11,116 bases of DNA from DYGX01 sp035325905 (GCA_035325905.1 DAOKYY010000103.1:1-11116), one strand, 5' to 3'. Positions 1-6,401 are shown, counted from the stretch's first letter. Translations and numbers: made by a program. The notes: generated from the letters alone by a model not told the origin.

Positions 1-67
1 GGCGTAGTCTAGAGGATTCTGCATTGGGCTGCAACTGCGCGAAACGTCGGGTACAATGCAATCTCAA

Positions 68-96
68 TTCGTATTTCGCGCGGACTGCGGTATAAT
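68..96 (+). promoter_or_regulatory. Probable promoter of the herA-like gene
   Basis: A perfect -10 hexamer TATAAT lies at 91-96. A weak -35 (TTCGTA, 68-73, three of six consensus bases) sits 17 bases upstream. Transcription would begin near base 103, inside the palindrome at 99-118, and leave a leader of roughly 34 bases before the ATG at 137. The AT-rich stretch stands out strongly from the GC-rich surroundings. A second -10-like TACAAT at 52-57 has no convincing -35. The -10 is clear by eye; the -35 assignment is inference. Confidence 0.6.
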
Positions 97-98
97 TA

Positions 99-118
99 AT
101 TAGAACTAAAGTTCTAAT
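99..118. promoter_or_regulatory. Palindromic operator, LexA/SOS-box-like
   Basis: Two perfect 9-base inverted arms, ATTAGAACT (99-107) and AGTTCTAAT (110-118), flank a 2-base AA centre. The core is GAAC-TAAA-GTTC. It fits the GAAC-N4-GTTC skeleton of Gram-positive-type LexA (DinR) boxes, although the bases next to the core are A/T rather than C/G. It starts 2 bases after the -10 box and covers the expected transcription start, a typical position for a repressor. A DNA repair-type gene follows directly, which suits SOS control. Another dimeric repressor could use the same site; the binding protein is inferred, not seen. Confidence 0.6.
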
Positions 119-136
119 CCTGCCAGGGAGAGAGCG

Positions 137-1855
137 ATGGTGCTAGGCGACACATTATTCCCCGATTCGGACCGGCTCGACGACTGGTTCCCGCGCGACG
201 TTCCTGCCGCCGGGGCCGGCCTGATGATGGCCGGGCAGCGGCTCGGCGTGGTGGTCGGAGGGTCGCTCAGCCGGGGGCTGGACGTCAAGCTCGACCGCGA
301 GACCGTGATCGAGGACCTGGCCGTAGGGCGCTATGTCGTCGTGCGCGGCAGCCACAAGCGCTTCTTCTGCATGATCACCGATATCGCGCTCGACACGACC
401 AACCCCGCCATCCGCAGCGACCCGCCTGACCTGTCGGACCCGTTCCTGCGCGAGATTTACGCGGGCACGGCGGCCTTCGGGACGATCCACGTCGCGCCGA
501 TGCTGACCATCGACGAGACGGAAGGCGAGCCGCGCCCGGTCAAGACGATCCCCAGCCATTTCATGCCGGTCGAGATCGCGACCGCCGAAGACGTGGACGA
601 CGTGTTCGGGCGCGAAGACCCGACGCATTTCAACGTCGGCGCGCCGCTGGAACTGGAAGAGACGCAGATCAACCTCGATCTGCGGCGGCTGGTCGAGCGA
701 TCGGTCGGCGTCTTTGGCAAGAGCGGCACCGGCAAGAGCTTCCTGACACGCATCCTGCTGGCGGGGATCATCAAGAACAAGGTCGCCGCCAACCTGATTT
801 TCGACATGCACAACGACTACGGCTGGGCGGTCCGCGACGAGGGCGGCGCGCAGGCGAAGGGTCTCAAGCAGCTTTTCGGCGAGCAGATCGCGATCTTCAC
901 GCTGGACGAGGAAGCCAGTCTCCGCCGCAAGGCGAAACTCGATTACATTGTCCGGATCAGCTACCGCGACATCCAGCCCGAAGACCTGGCGATGCTGAAG
1001 ACCACGCTCGACCTGTCCGACTCCATGCTCGACGCCGCTTACGAGCTTCAGAAGAAGTGGGGCGAACGCTGGATCGAGCGGCTGATCAACGCCGAAGCCG
1101 AAGAGATGGATGCGCTGAAAGAGGAGCTGTCGTCCAGCATGGCGTCGGTCCAGGCGCTCCAGCGGCGCGTGCGGCGCTTCGAGCGGTTCGGGTTCCTGAA
1201 GCCGGAAGTGCTCGAAGACTCCGCTCAGAAGATTCTAGAGTTCATCAAAGCAGGCAAAAGCGTCGTGCTGGAATTCGGGCGCTACGGCAACGCGCTCGAA
1301 GCCTACATCCTGGTCGCCAACTACCTGACGCGGCGCATCCACGCGCTGTATGTAGAGCAGGTCGAGAAGGCGCTCGGCGACGAGAGCAAAGAGCCGCCGC
1401 AGCTTCTGATCACGATCGAGGAAGCGCACAAGTTCCTCGACCCGCTGATCGCGCGGCAGACGATCTTCGGCACCATCGCGCGCGAGATGCGCAAGTACAA
1501 TGTCACGCTGCTGATCGTGGACCAGCGCCCCAGCGGGATCGACGAGGAAGTCATGAGCCAGATCGGGACGCGCGTTACGGCGCTGCTCGACAACGAGCGC
1601 GACATCGCCGCCGTGCTGATGGGGATCAGCGGCGCGGGCGGCCTGCGCGAGGTCCTGGCGCGGCTCGACACCAAGCAGCAGGCGATCATCATGGGGCACG
1701 CCGTCCCGATGCCGGTCGTGGTCAAGACGCGCACCTACGACACGGAGTTTTACGCGGCGCTTGGCGCGGACAACGGCGCGGAGACGAGCGCGGCGAGCAG
1801 GATCAAGACCGCCGCCGACCGCGCCAGCGATCGCGAGTCGCGGCGCTTGCGGTAG
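137..1855 (+). CDS. herA: HerA-family DNA translocase/helicase ATPase (DUF87)
   Basis: This 572-residue protein is a hexameric-type FtsK/HerA ATPase expected to pump along double-stranded DNA in the cytoplasm; in archaea HerA works with the nuclease NurA in end resection. Residues about 35-85 look like the N-terminal HAS-barrel. Walker A is GKSGTGKS at 194-201. A helical, partly charged insertion spans roughly 285-355. Walker B-type IEEAH is at 427-431, followed by AREMRK (448-453), DQRPSGID (462-469) and a distal N-E-R-D element near 486-489, all in HerA order. The ATG is preceded by AGGGAG (125-130) at good spacing. The C-terminal 25 residues are low-complexity and basic. No NurA partner is visible. 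Stand-alone bacterial HerA proteins can also belong to phage-defence pairs, but no Sir2 or DUF4297 partner lies beside it here. Confidence 0.88.
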   Translation: MVLGDTLFPDSDRLDDWFPRDVPAAGAGLMMAGQRLGVVVGGSLSRGLDVKLDRETVIEDLAVGRYVVVRGSHKRFFCMITDIALDTTNPAIRSDPPDLSDPFLREIYAGTAAFGTIHVAPMLTIDETEGEPRPVKTIPSHFMPVEIATAEDVDDVFGREDPTHFNVGAPLELEETQINLDLRRLVERSVGVFGKSGTGKSFLTRILLAGIIKNKVAANLIFDMHNDYGWAVRDEGGAQAKGLKQLFGEQIAIFTLDEEASLRRKAKLDYIVRISYRDIQPEDLAMLKTTLDLSDSMLDAAYELQKKWGERWIERLINAEAEEMDALKEELSSSMASVQALQRRVRRFERFGFLKPEVLEDSAQKILEFIKAGKSVVLEFGRYGNALEAYILVANYLTRRIHALYVEQVEKALGDESKEPPQLLITIEEAHKFLDPLIARQTIFGTIAREMRKYNVTLLIVDQRPSGIDEEVMSQIGTRVTALLDNERDIAAVLMGISGAGGLREVLARLDTKQQAIIMGHAVPMPVVVKTRTYDTEFYAALGADNGAETSAASRIKTAADRASDRESRRLR

Positions 1856-1888
1856 GACGCTTGAGCCAACCGATAGACCGGGATAATC

Positions 1889-1925
1889 AACCTCACCCCT
1901 GACCCTCATGGCCGGAGGTGAGGTT
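1889..1925. repeat. Hairpin repeat downstream of herA, possible terminator
   Basis: A 9-base perfect inverted repeat, AACCTCACC (1889-1897) and GGTGAGGTT (1917-1925), encloses a 19-base loop starting CCTGACCC. The right arm runs into TTTCT, a poor T tract. The wording CCTCACCCCTGACCC resembles dispersed CCTCACCCCCTAACCCC-type repeats known to be abundant in Chloroflexota genomes. It could be a degenerate copy, and could also end herA transcription. The hairpin is seen directly; the family assignment and the terminator role are inference. Confidence 0.45.
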
Positions 1926-1943
1926 TCTGGCGCGCCTGCCGCG

Positions 1944-1973
1944 TTGGGTGGGCGCGTTAGAAATCCATAAAAT
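1944..1973 (+). promoter_or_regulatory. Possible promoter of the repeat-protein gene
   Basis: TTGGGT (1944-1949) and TAAAAT (1968-1973) are separated by 18 bases and lie about 90 bases upstream of the ATG at 2065. The region 1960-1980 is unusually AT-rich for this DNA. A second -10-like GATAAT occurs at 2022-2027 without a recognisable -35. Together with the hairpin after herA, this suggests the next gene is transcribed separately. The match is moderate and made by eye only. Confidence 0.35.
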
Positions 1974-2064
1974 CCCCTTAGGCGAGCAACCCGGCGCGCA
2001 CGCGGCACGTACAGGGTATCAGATAATCCACATCTTTGGTGGAGAGGAAGACGAGGGGAGAACC

Positions 2065-2697
2065 ATGAGCGAGAACAATCAGGCTCCGACGCCCGAAGAA
2101 ATGGGCGCCAAGCTGGACGAAGAGATCAAGGAAACCGTGCAGGACTGGGCCGATAACCCGGAAGCCACCGATTTCGACGATCTCGACGACCGCATCGACG
2201 TAAAGGTGCGTCGCACCATTGCCGGGTGGGTCGGCGCCGACGAAGACGCCGACTGGAAAGAGGTCGGCGTGAAAATGGACGCCAACACCCGCCAGGCGAT
2301 CGCCGGATGGGTCGGCGTCGAGGAAAACGCCGATTGGCCGACCATCACCAACCGGATCGAGAACCGCATCCGCCTGAACATCGCGTCGCTGGTCCACGCT
2401 CAGCCGCCCGCCGAAGGCGCCGAGGCGGCTGCCGAAGCGTCCTGGGCGGACATCGGCGCGAAGGTCGAGAGCGACGTGCGCTCGTGGGTCGCCGGGCTGG
2501 TAGGCACCTCGGAAGAGGCTGACTGGCGGACCATTTCGGGCAAGGTCACGGACAAGGTCAAGCACACGTTTGACAAGCTGCGTCACAGCGATAAACCCGC
2601 CCCCGACGCCGACGTGCGTCGCGCCGCCCAGCGGATCGCGATCGACAGCGAGGAAACCGGGGACGACGCCCCGCCCTCGACGGACCCGACCGAGTAA
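2065..2697 (+). CDS. Acidic protein with 27-residue tandem repeats, function unknown
   Basis: I do not recognise a family for this 210-residue protein. It has no signal peptide or membrane segment and is strongly acidic. Residues 11-181 divide into six units of 27 residues; the fourth is 36 because of a 9-residue insertion rich in P, A, E and G. Each unit has hydrophobic residues near positions 3, 7, 14-15 and 18, a K/R at position 6, a core like IAGWVG, and ends in ADW or a similar aromatic (F37, W64, W91, W127, W154). This implies one amphipathic helix per unit. The tail (from about 178) is disordered and rich in D, P and T. The ATG at 2065 is chosen because AGGGGAG (2054-2060) sits just before it; an in-frame GTG at 1918 would add an unlikely leader through the hairpin and promoter. 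A strong terminator follows, so it appears monocistronic. Confidence 0.82.
   Translation: MSENNQAPTPEEMGAKLDEEIKETVQDWADNPEATDFDDLDDRIDVKVRRTIAGWVGADEDADWKEVGVKMDANTRQAIAGWVGVEENADWPTITNRIENRIRLNIASLVHAQPPAEGAEAAAEASWADIGAKVESDVRSWVAGLVGTSEEADWRTISGKVTDKVKHTFDKLRHSDKPAPDADVRRAAQRIAIDSEETGDDAPPSTDPTE
2095..2607 (+). repeat. Six protein-level tandem repeats of about 27 codons
   Basis: The units are at residues 11-37, 38-64, 65-91, 92-127, 128-154 and 155-181 of the protein starting at 2065. Units 2 and 3 are most alike (both contain IAGWVG and end ADW). Unit 5 keeps VAGLVG and ADW. Units 1 and 6 are degenerate. The DNA copies have diverged clearly, so this is an old, selected repeat in the protein and not a recent slippage array. 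Confidence 0.75.
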
Positions 2698-2725
2698 TCT
2701 GAGGACGGACCGCGTAGCATTGGCG

Positions 2726-2761
2726 ATCCCCGCACGGCCCCGCTGTCGTGCGGGGATTTTT
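2726..2761 (+). terminator. Rho-independent terminator after the repeat-protein gene
   Basis: An 11-base perfect stem, ATCCCCGCACG (2726-2736) with CGTGCGGGGAT (2747-2757), has a 10-base loop and is followed by a run of five T (2757-2761). It begins 28 bases after the stop codon at 2695-2697. This is the clearest intrinsic terminator in the window and separates the repeat-protein gene from the ABC operon. Confidence 0.88.
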
Positions 2762-2819
2762 CGGCCAGACCGGCGCTCCGGCCGGCCTTGCGCTAGCACG
2801 CTTCACCGAGGGGGATTCG

Positions 2820-3023
2820 ATGGAATTATCCGAGATTTTGCCCGTTCTTATCCCGCTGATCATCCTTCAGGTCGCGCTGGCCGTTTACGCGCTCTACGAC
2901 CTCTACCGGCGCGGGGGGACGCGTCCGCCCCTGCCGACGTGGGTCTGGGTCGCGCTGATCCTGCTCGGCCAGTTCTGGGGGCCGCTGCTCTACTTCTTCC
3001 TGGGCCGCCGGGAGGACGTCTAG
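2820..3023 (+). CDS. Small PLDc_N-domain (YxlE-like) membrane protein
   Basis: This 67-residue protein has two hydrophobic segments (about 8-27 and 41-60) joined by a short basic loop (YRRGGTRPP). It ends in the aromatic and glycine-rich WGPLLYFFLGRRED typical of the phospholipase D N-terminal transmembrane domain (PLDc_N). There is no catalytic HKD motif, so it is not an enzyme. In Bacillus the similar YxlE lies directly before the ABC genes yxlF and yxlG and helps restrain SigY; that order is seen here, but no sigma factor is present. The ATG at 2820 has GAGGGGG (2808-2814) five bases upstream. A longer in-frame start at 2748 falls inside the terminator stem and is unlikely. The next gene begins 3 bases after its stop, so the two are co-transcribed. 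I see no promoter in 2762-2807. Confidence 0.8.
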   Translation: MELSEILPVLIPLIILQVALAVYALYDLYRRGGTRPPLPTWVWVALILLGQFWGPLLYFFLGRREDV

Positions 3024-3026
3024 CGC

Positions 3027-3962
3027 ATGGCCGATCACGCGATTGAGATTCGCGGCCTGACCAAGCGTTTCGGCGACTTCCCCGCGCTTAAAGGCTTCGA
3101 TCTGACCGTCCCGCGCGGGATGGTCTTCGGCTTTCTGGGGCCGAACGGCGCGGGCAAAACGACCACGTTGCGGATCATGACCGGGCTGGCGCGCGCGACG
3201 AGCGGAACAGTCACGATTGAGGGGGTGCGCGTCGGCGGGCCGCACCGCCCGCCGATTGGCTATCTGCCCGATACGCCGAGCTTCTACAACTGGATGACCG
3301 CGCCGGAGTTTCTGCGCTACATCGCGGACCTGCACGGCCTGGCCGACCCGCCGATCACCGCGCTGCTGGAGCGCGTTGGGCTGGGCGACACCGGGCGGCG
3401 CACAATCGGCGGCTTCTCGCGCGGGATGAAGCAGCGGCTGGGGCTGGCGCAGGCGCTGTTGCCGCAGCCCGCCGTTCTGCTGCTCGACGAGCCAGCCTCG
3501 GCCCTGGACCCGGCCGGGCGGCGCGAGGTGCTCGACATCATGAGCGATCTGCGCGGCGAGCTGACCATCTTCTTCTCGACGCACATCCTCAACGACGCCG
3601 AGCGCATCTGCGACGCGGTCGGCATCCTGCACCAGGGCGAGCTACTGCTCCAGGCGCGGCGCGAGGAGCTGCTGGCCCGTTTCGCGCAGCCGATCTTCGA
3701 GATCGACGTGACGCCGGATGACGTCGGCGGCCTGACCGCGCTGGCGGCGCAGATCGGCGCCGAGCCGTGGGCCGAGCGCGTCCAGCAGAACGGAACGCGG
3801 CTGCGAATCGGGGTGCGCGATGTGCCAGCCGCGCGGCGCGCCCTGCTGCCGCTGCTGGCCGACCGCGCGGTGCTGCGCGTCGAGATGGTCGGCGCGACGC
3901 TCGAAGACGTGTTCCTGCGGCTGACCAACGGGGCGGAGTCGAGCGCCGGGGAGGCCGCGTGA
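3027..3962 (+). CDS. ABC transporter ATP-binding protein (YxlF/NatA type)
   Basis: This 311-residue protein is the cytoplasmic ATPase of an ABC-2 type exporter. Walker A is GPNGAGKT (38-45), the signature is FSRGMKQR (130-137), Walker B is LLLDEP (151-156), the D-loop is SALD (158-161) and the switch histidine is H186 in FSTH. The Q-loop position reads YLPDTPSFY (79-87), so the usual Gln (or Glu in many relatives) appears to be Asp82. A C-terminal domain of about 90 residues (220-311) ends in the GATLEDVFLRLT element common in this subfamily. GGAGG at 3011-3015 lies within the preceding gene, slightly far from the ATG. The substrate cannot be read from sequence; related systems move drugs, peptides or sodium. 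Its stop overlaps the permease start, so translational coupling is likely. Confidence 0.9.
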   Translation: MADHAIEIRGLTKRFGDFPALKGFDLTVPRGMVFGFLGPNGAGKTTTLRIMTGLARATSGTVTIEGVRVGGPHRPPIGYLPDTPSFYNWMTAPEFLRYIADLHGLADPPITALLERVGLGDTGRRTIGGFSRGMKQRLGLAQALLPQPAVLLLDEPASALDPAGRREVLDIMSDLRGELTIFFSTHILNDAERICDAVGILHQGELLLQARREELLARFAQPIFEIDVTPDDVGGLTALAAQIGAEPWAERVQQNGTRLRIGVRDVPAARRALLPLLADRAVLRVEMVGATLEDVFLRLTNGAESSAGEAA

Positions 3963-4726
3963 TGCGCGTCTTTGGCGTTCAACTCCGCAAAGAGCTGCGC
4001 GAGCAGTGGCGCACGCGCAAGCTGCTGATCGTGGTCGCGGTGCTGCTGATCTTCGGGCTGATGTCGCCGGTCTTCGCCAAGATCACGCCGGACCTGCTCA
4101 AGTCGCTGGGCGAGAGCCAGGCTTCAGGCGTGCAGATCATCCTGCCGGAGCCGTCCGCCCGCGACGCGACCGACCAGTTCGTCAAGAACACGACGCAGTT
4201 CGGGCTGCTGCTGGCGGTGCTGGTCGGGTTCGGCGCGATCGTTGGGGAGCGCGAGCGGGGGCAGCTCGCGTTGATCTTCCCGCACCCGCTGCCGCGCCGG
4301 ACCTTCGTGCTGGCGAAGTTCGCCGCGCTGGCGATTCTATTCGGGCTGGCGCTGCTGCTGGGCGCGATCGCGGACTACATTTACACCGTGATCCTGTTCG
4401 ACGCGCCGGACCTGGGCGGCTTCGTCGCGATGGTGACGCTGCTGTATATCTGGCTGCTGTGCCTGGTGGCGCTGACGCTGCTGGCGAGCGCGCTGGGCCG
4501 CAGCATGACCACCGCTGGCGCGATCGCGTTCGGGTTCGTGCTGCTTCTGTCGCTGGCGGGGATGTTCACGCGGCTGGCGCCGGGCGCGCTGACCGAGTGG
4601 GGGCGCTTGCTGGCGAACGGGATGGACGCCCCGGCGCGGTGGGGCGCGCTGGCCGTCACGCTGGCGATCGCCGGGCTGGCGGTCGCCGCCAGCGCGCTCA
4701 TTCTTGAGCGGCAGGAGATCGAATAG
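3962..4726 (+). CDS. ABC-2 type transporter permease (YxlG-like)
   Basis: This 254-residue integral membrane protein has about six predicted membrane segments (roughly 20-38, 78-97, 117-138, 148-173, 183-204 and 229-248). There is a large extracytoplasmic stretch after the first helix (40-75). A cytoplasmic GERERGQLALIFPHPLPRR element after the second helix is the contact-type region of ABC-2 permeases. The ATG overlaps the ATPase stop by one base (TGATG), so the pair is translationally coupled and presumably forms one exporter with two copies of each subunit. A longer frame from 3767 is only a shadow in the ATPase gene. It ends with a charged EIE tail on the inside. The substrate is unknown. 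Confidence 0.88.
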   Translation: MRVFGVQLRKELREQWRTRKLLIVVAVLLIFGLMSPVFAKITPDLLKSLGESQASGVQIILPEPSARDATDQFVKNTTQFGLLLAVLVGFGAIVGERERGQLALIFPHPLPRRTFVLAKFAALAILFGLALLLGAIADYIYTVILFDAPDLGGFVAMVTLLYIWLLCLVALTLLASALGRSMTTAGAIAFGFVLLLSLAGMFTRLAPGALTEWGRLLANGMDAPARWGALAVTLAIAGLAVAASALILERQEIE

Positions 4727-4739
4727 GGCTTGACGCAAT

Positions 4740-4770
4740 CCGGGCCGGACAGCGACACTGCCCGGCCCGG
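4740..4770. terminator. GC-rich hairpin between convergent genes, possible bidirectional terminator
   Basis: A 9-base stem, CCGGGCCGG (4740-4748) with CCGGCCCGG (4762-4770), and a 13-base loop lies in the 71-base gap between the permease and the minus-strand ferritin-like gene. Neither side has a real T tract, so intrinsic termination is uncertain. Its placement between convergent stops supports a role in ending both transcripts or protecting 3' ends. Confidence 0.4.
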
Positions 4771-4797
4771 TCCGATCGTCACACCACATCAGCGCGG

Positions 4798-5226
4798 TTA
4801 ACGATCTTCCCAGTTCTTGAGCAGCTTGAGCGTTTCTTCCATGTGGCCCTGCTCGTCGCGGACCATATCCTCAAGCTGGACGACCAGCGCCTTGTCGCCG
4901 AATTCCTCGGCCATTTTGGCGCGCTCGGTGTACCCGGCGACCGCCTTCTGCTCGGCCTCGGCAATCGCCTGGAGCATCTCGCGGGCAGTCGTCGCCTTCG
5001 GTACCGCGACCGGAGTCGTGGCCGGCTCGCCGCCCAGCGCGACAATCTTGTCAGCCAGGAACTGCGCGTGCAGCAGCTCGTCGGCGATCTCCGTCTGCAT
5101 GAACTGAACGAGCTGCGGGCGCCACGGGCCGCTCACCTTCGCCGAGTAGACCGTATACATGATGACCGCCTGGAGTTCGTTTGCCAGGTCCTCGTTGAGC
5201 GCGTTGATCAAAGCCTTCGCGTCCAC
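4798..5226 (-). CDS. Bacterioferritin-like diiron (ferritin-superfamily) protein
   Basis: From the GTG at 5226 this is a 142-residue four-helix-bundle protein. The diiron ligands fit bacterioferritin spacing: E17 on helix A, E50-x-x-H53 on helix B (ELLH), E92 on helix C and E125-x-x-H128 on helix D (DEQGH). The residue after E50 is Leu, where E. coli bacterioferritin has the haem-binding Met52, so haem binding is not expected. Likely roles are iron oxidation and storage or peroxide protection in the cytoplasm. The GTG is preferred because AAAGGGG (5239-5233) precedes it by six bases. An in-frame ATG at 5244 would add six residues (MRKGLF) but has no good ribosome site. A -10-like TACAAT lies upstream on the same strand. 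Assembly into a cage cannot be judged from sequence. A Dps or rubrerythrin-like role is an alternative. Confidence 0.85.
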   Translation of the reverse strand: MDAKALINALNEDLANELQAVIMYTVYSAKVSGPWRPQLVQFMQTEIADELLHAQFLADKIVALGGEPATTPVAVPKATTAREMLQAIAEAEQKAVAGYTERAKMAEEFGDKALVVQLEDMVRDEQGHMEETLKLLKNWEDR

Positions 5227-5267
5227 AAATAGCCCCTTTCGCATCCAGCCAAAACCAATCGATCCAG

Positions 5268-5278
5268 ATTGTAGCGCA
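5268..5278 (-). promoter_or_regulatory. -10 region of the ferritin-like gene
   Basis: Read on the minus strand this is TGCGCTACAAT, ending in a TACAAT -10 hexamer (5273-5268). Start of transcription would be near 5261, about 35 bases before the GTG at 5226. I see no good -35 at 16-19 bases upstream. The same 11 bases occur on the plus strand at 5329-5339, which supports both as promoter elements. Confidence 0.5.
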
Positions 5279-5328
5279 TTCGGTCAGGAAATGGCCCCGG
5301 CACGCCCGGCTTTCGTCGCGTGTAGGCG

Positions 5329-5339
5329 TGCGCTACAAT
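5329..5339 (+). promoter_or_regulatory. -10 region of the nucleotidase-sbcD operon
   Basis: TGCGCTACAAT ends in a TACAAT -10 hexamer (5334-5339), placed 36 bases before the GTG start at 5376. A weak -35, TTTCGT (5311-5316), is 17 bases upstream. The site mirrors the minus-strand copy at 5268-5278, making a symmetrical divergent promoter region with 50 bases between the two copies. The adjacent TGTAG (5321-5325) and CTACA (5333-5337) also form a short inverted repeat over the -10 box. Confidence 0.5.
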
Positions 5340-5375
5340 AGCGCCGGTCTGCCGCGCCCACAAGGAGCAAGCTGA

Positions 5376-6401
5376 GTGCGCATCACCGAGCATGACCTTC
5401 AGACAATCAAGACCATCGCGCGCATGGCCGCGTCGTTGTGCCAGACGATCCAGGCGGAGCTGGTCGACCCGGCCGAGAAAGACGGCCGCGAGCCGGTAAC
5501 AATCGCCGACTACGCGTCGCAGGCGCTGATCGGCAACGCGCTGGCGGAGAACTACCCGGACGACGCGGTGCTGTCCGAAGAACGCTCCGAGGAATTCATG
5601 CTGCTGCTCGACGACCGCCAGCGCGCGCTGGTCCAACGCTATGTGACCGACGCGGTCGGCGGCTACGTCTTCGAGGAGCAGATCTGCGCCTGGCTGGACT
5701 ACGGCAAACAGAAGACGGCGGCCCGCACCTGGGTGATCGACCCGATCGACGGGACGAAGGGCTTTCTGGCGCGGCGGCACTACTGCGTCGCGATCGGGCT
5801 GCTGGTGCAGAACCAACCCGCGCTGGGCGTACTGGCCTCGCCGGGCTTTTACAGCGACGATCCGAACCCGCCGGACGACCCCGGCGCGCTGATTTTCGCC
5901 CGGCAGGGCGCGGGCGCGTTCATCGAGCCACTGTTCGGCGGCGAGGCCGAGCCGATCCACGTGTCCAGCCACACCGATCCGCAGACCGCCCGGCTGCTGA
6001 GCAGCTACGAGTCCGCGCACACCGACCGCGCGTTCCTCGAACGGTTCAAGCAGGCGCTGAAACGCGGGCCGGACGCGCCAGAGCATCAGCTTGACAGCCA
6101 GGATAAGCACGCCATGATCGCCGCCGGGCTAGGCGACATCTTTATGCGCCTCGCGCCGGACGTGGCCTACCGCGAAAAGATGTGGGACCACGTCGCCGGG
6201 CACGCTATCGTGTCCGAGGCCGGCGGGCGCATCACCGATATTAACGGGCGAGCGCTCGACTTCAGCACCGGGCGGCGTATGACGCGCAACCGGGGTGTGG
6301 TCGTCACCAACCGCTACCTGCACGACGCCGCGCTCGCCGCCGTCCGTCTCAGCCGCCCGCCGCGCCGTCCAGGCAGCGCCAGCGAGGATTCGCATGACTG
6401 A
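5376..6401 (+). CDS. 3'(2'),5'-bisphosphate nucleotidase, Hal2/CysQ type
   Basis: This 341-residue member of the inositol monophosphatase superfamily probably removes the 3'-phosphate from pAp (and PAPS), by-products of sulfate assimilation and of 4'-phosphopantetheine transfer. Visible motifs are VTIADYASQ (41-49), LSEE (66-69), the metal site DPIDGTKGF (122-130) and WDHVAGHAIVSEAGG (270-284) with D271. The DPIDGTKGF wording and the long middle region resemble yeast Hal2 and plant SAL1 more than short E. coli CysQ. AAGGAG (5362-5367) stands eight bases before the GTG start. The last 16 or so residues are a loose Arg/Pro/Ser tail. The stop overlaps the sbcD start by 8 bases (ATGACTGA), so the two are translated from one message. 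Inositol monophosphatase activity is a possible alternative. Confidence 0.85.
   Translation: MRITEHDLQTIKTIARMAASLCQTIQAELVDPAEKDGREPVTIADYASQALIGNALAENYPDDAVLSEERSEEFMLLLDDRQRALVQRYVTDAVGGYVFEEQICAWLDYGKQKTAARTWVIDPIDGTKGFLARRHYCVAIGLLVQNQPALGVLASPGFYSDDPNPPDDPGALIFARQGAGAFIEPLFGGEAEPIHVSSHTDPQTARLLSSYESAHTDRAFLERFKQALKRGPDAPEHQLDSQDKHAMIAAGLGDIFMRLAPDVAYREKMWDHVAGHAIVSEAGGRITDINGRALDFSTGRRMTRNRGVVVTNRYLHDAALAAVRLSRPPRRPGSASEDSHD

Noticed and set aside
155..811. Long minus-strand frame of 218 codons opposite herA
   Set aside because: Antisense shadow of a GC-rich gene; the translation is low-complexity D/R/V/A-rich with no motif, and the plus strand encodes a clear HerA.
1918..2064. GTG start adding 49 residues to the repeat protein
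   Set aside because: It begins inside the hairpin repeat, crosses the likely promoter, and the ATG at 2065 has a strong AGGGGAG ribosome site.
1978..2799. 273-codon minus-strand frame opposite the repeat protein
   Set aside because: It runs through the terminator and mirrors the repeats of the plus-strand gene; no family features.
2748..2819. Upstream GTG start for the PLDc_N protein
   Set aside because: It lies in the 3' arm of the terminator; the ATG at 2820 has GAGGGGG and matches the family length.
5208..6110. 300-codon minus-strand frame opposite the nucleotidase
   Set aside because: Shadow frame; V/R/L/D-rich sequence without motifs, and it would overlap both promoter motifs and the ferritin-like gene start.
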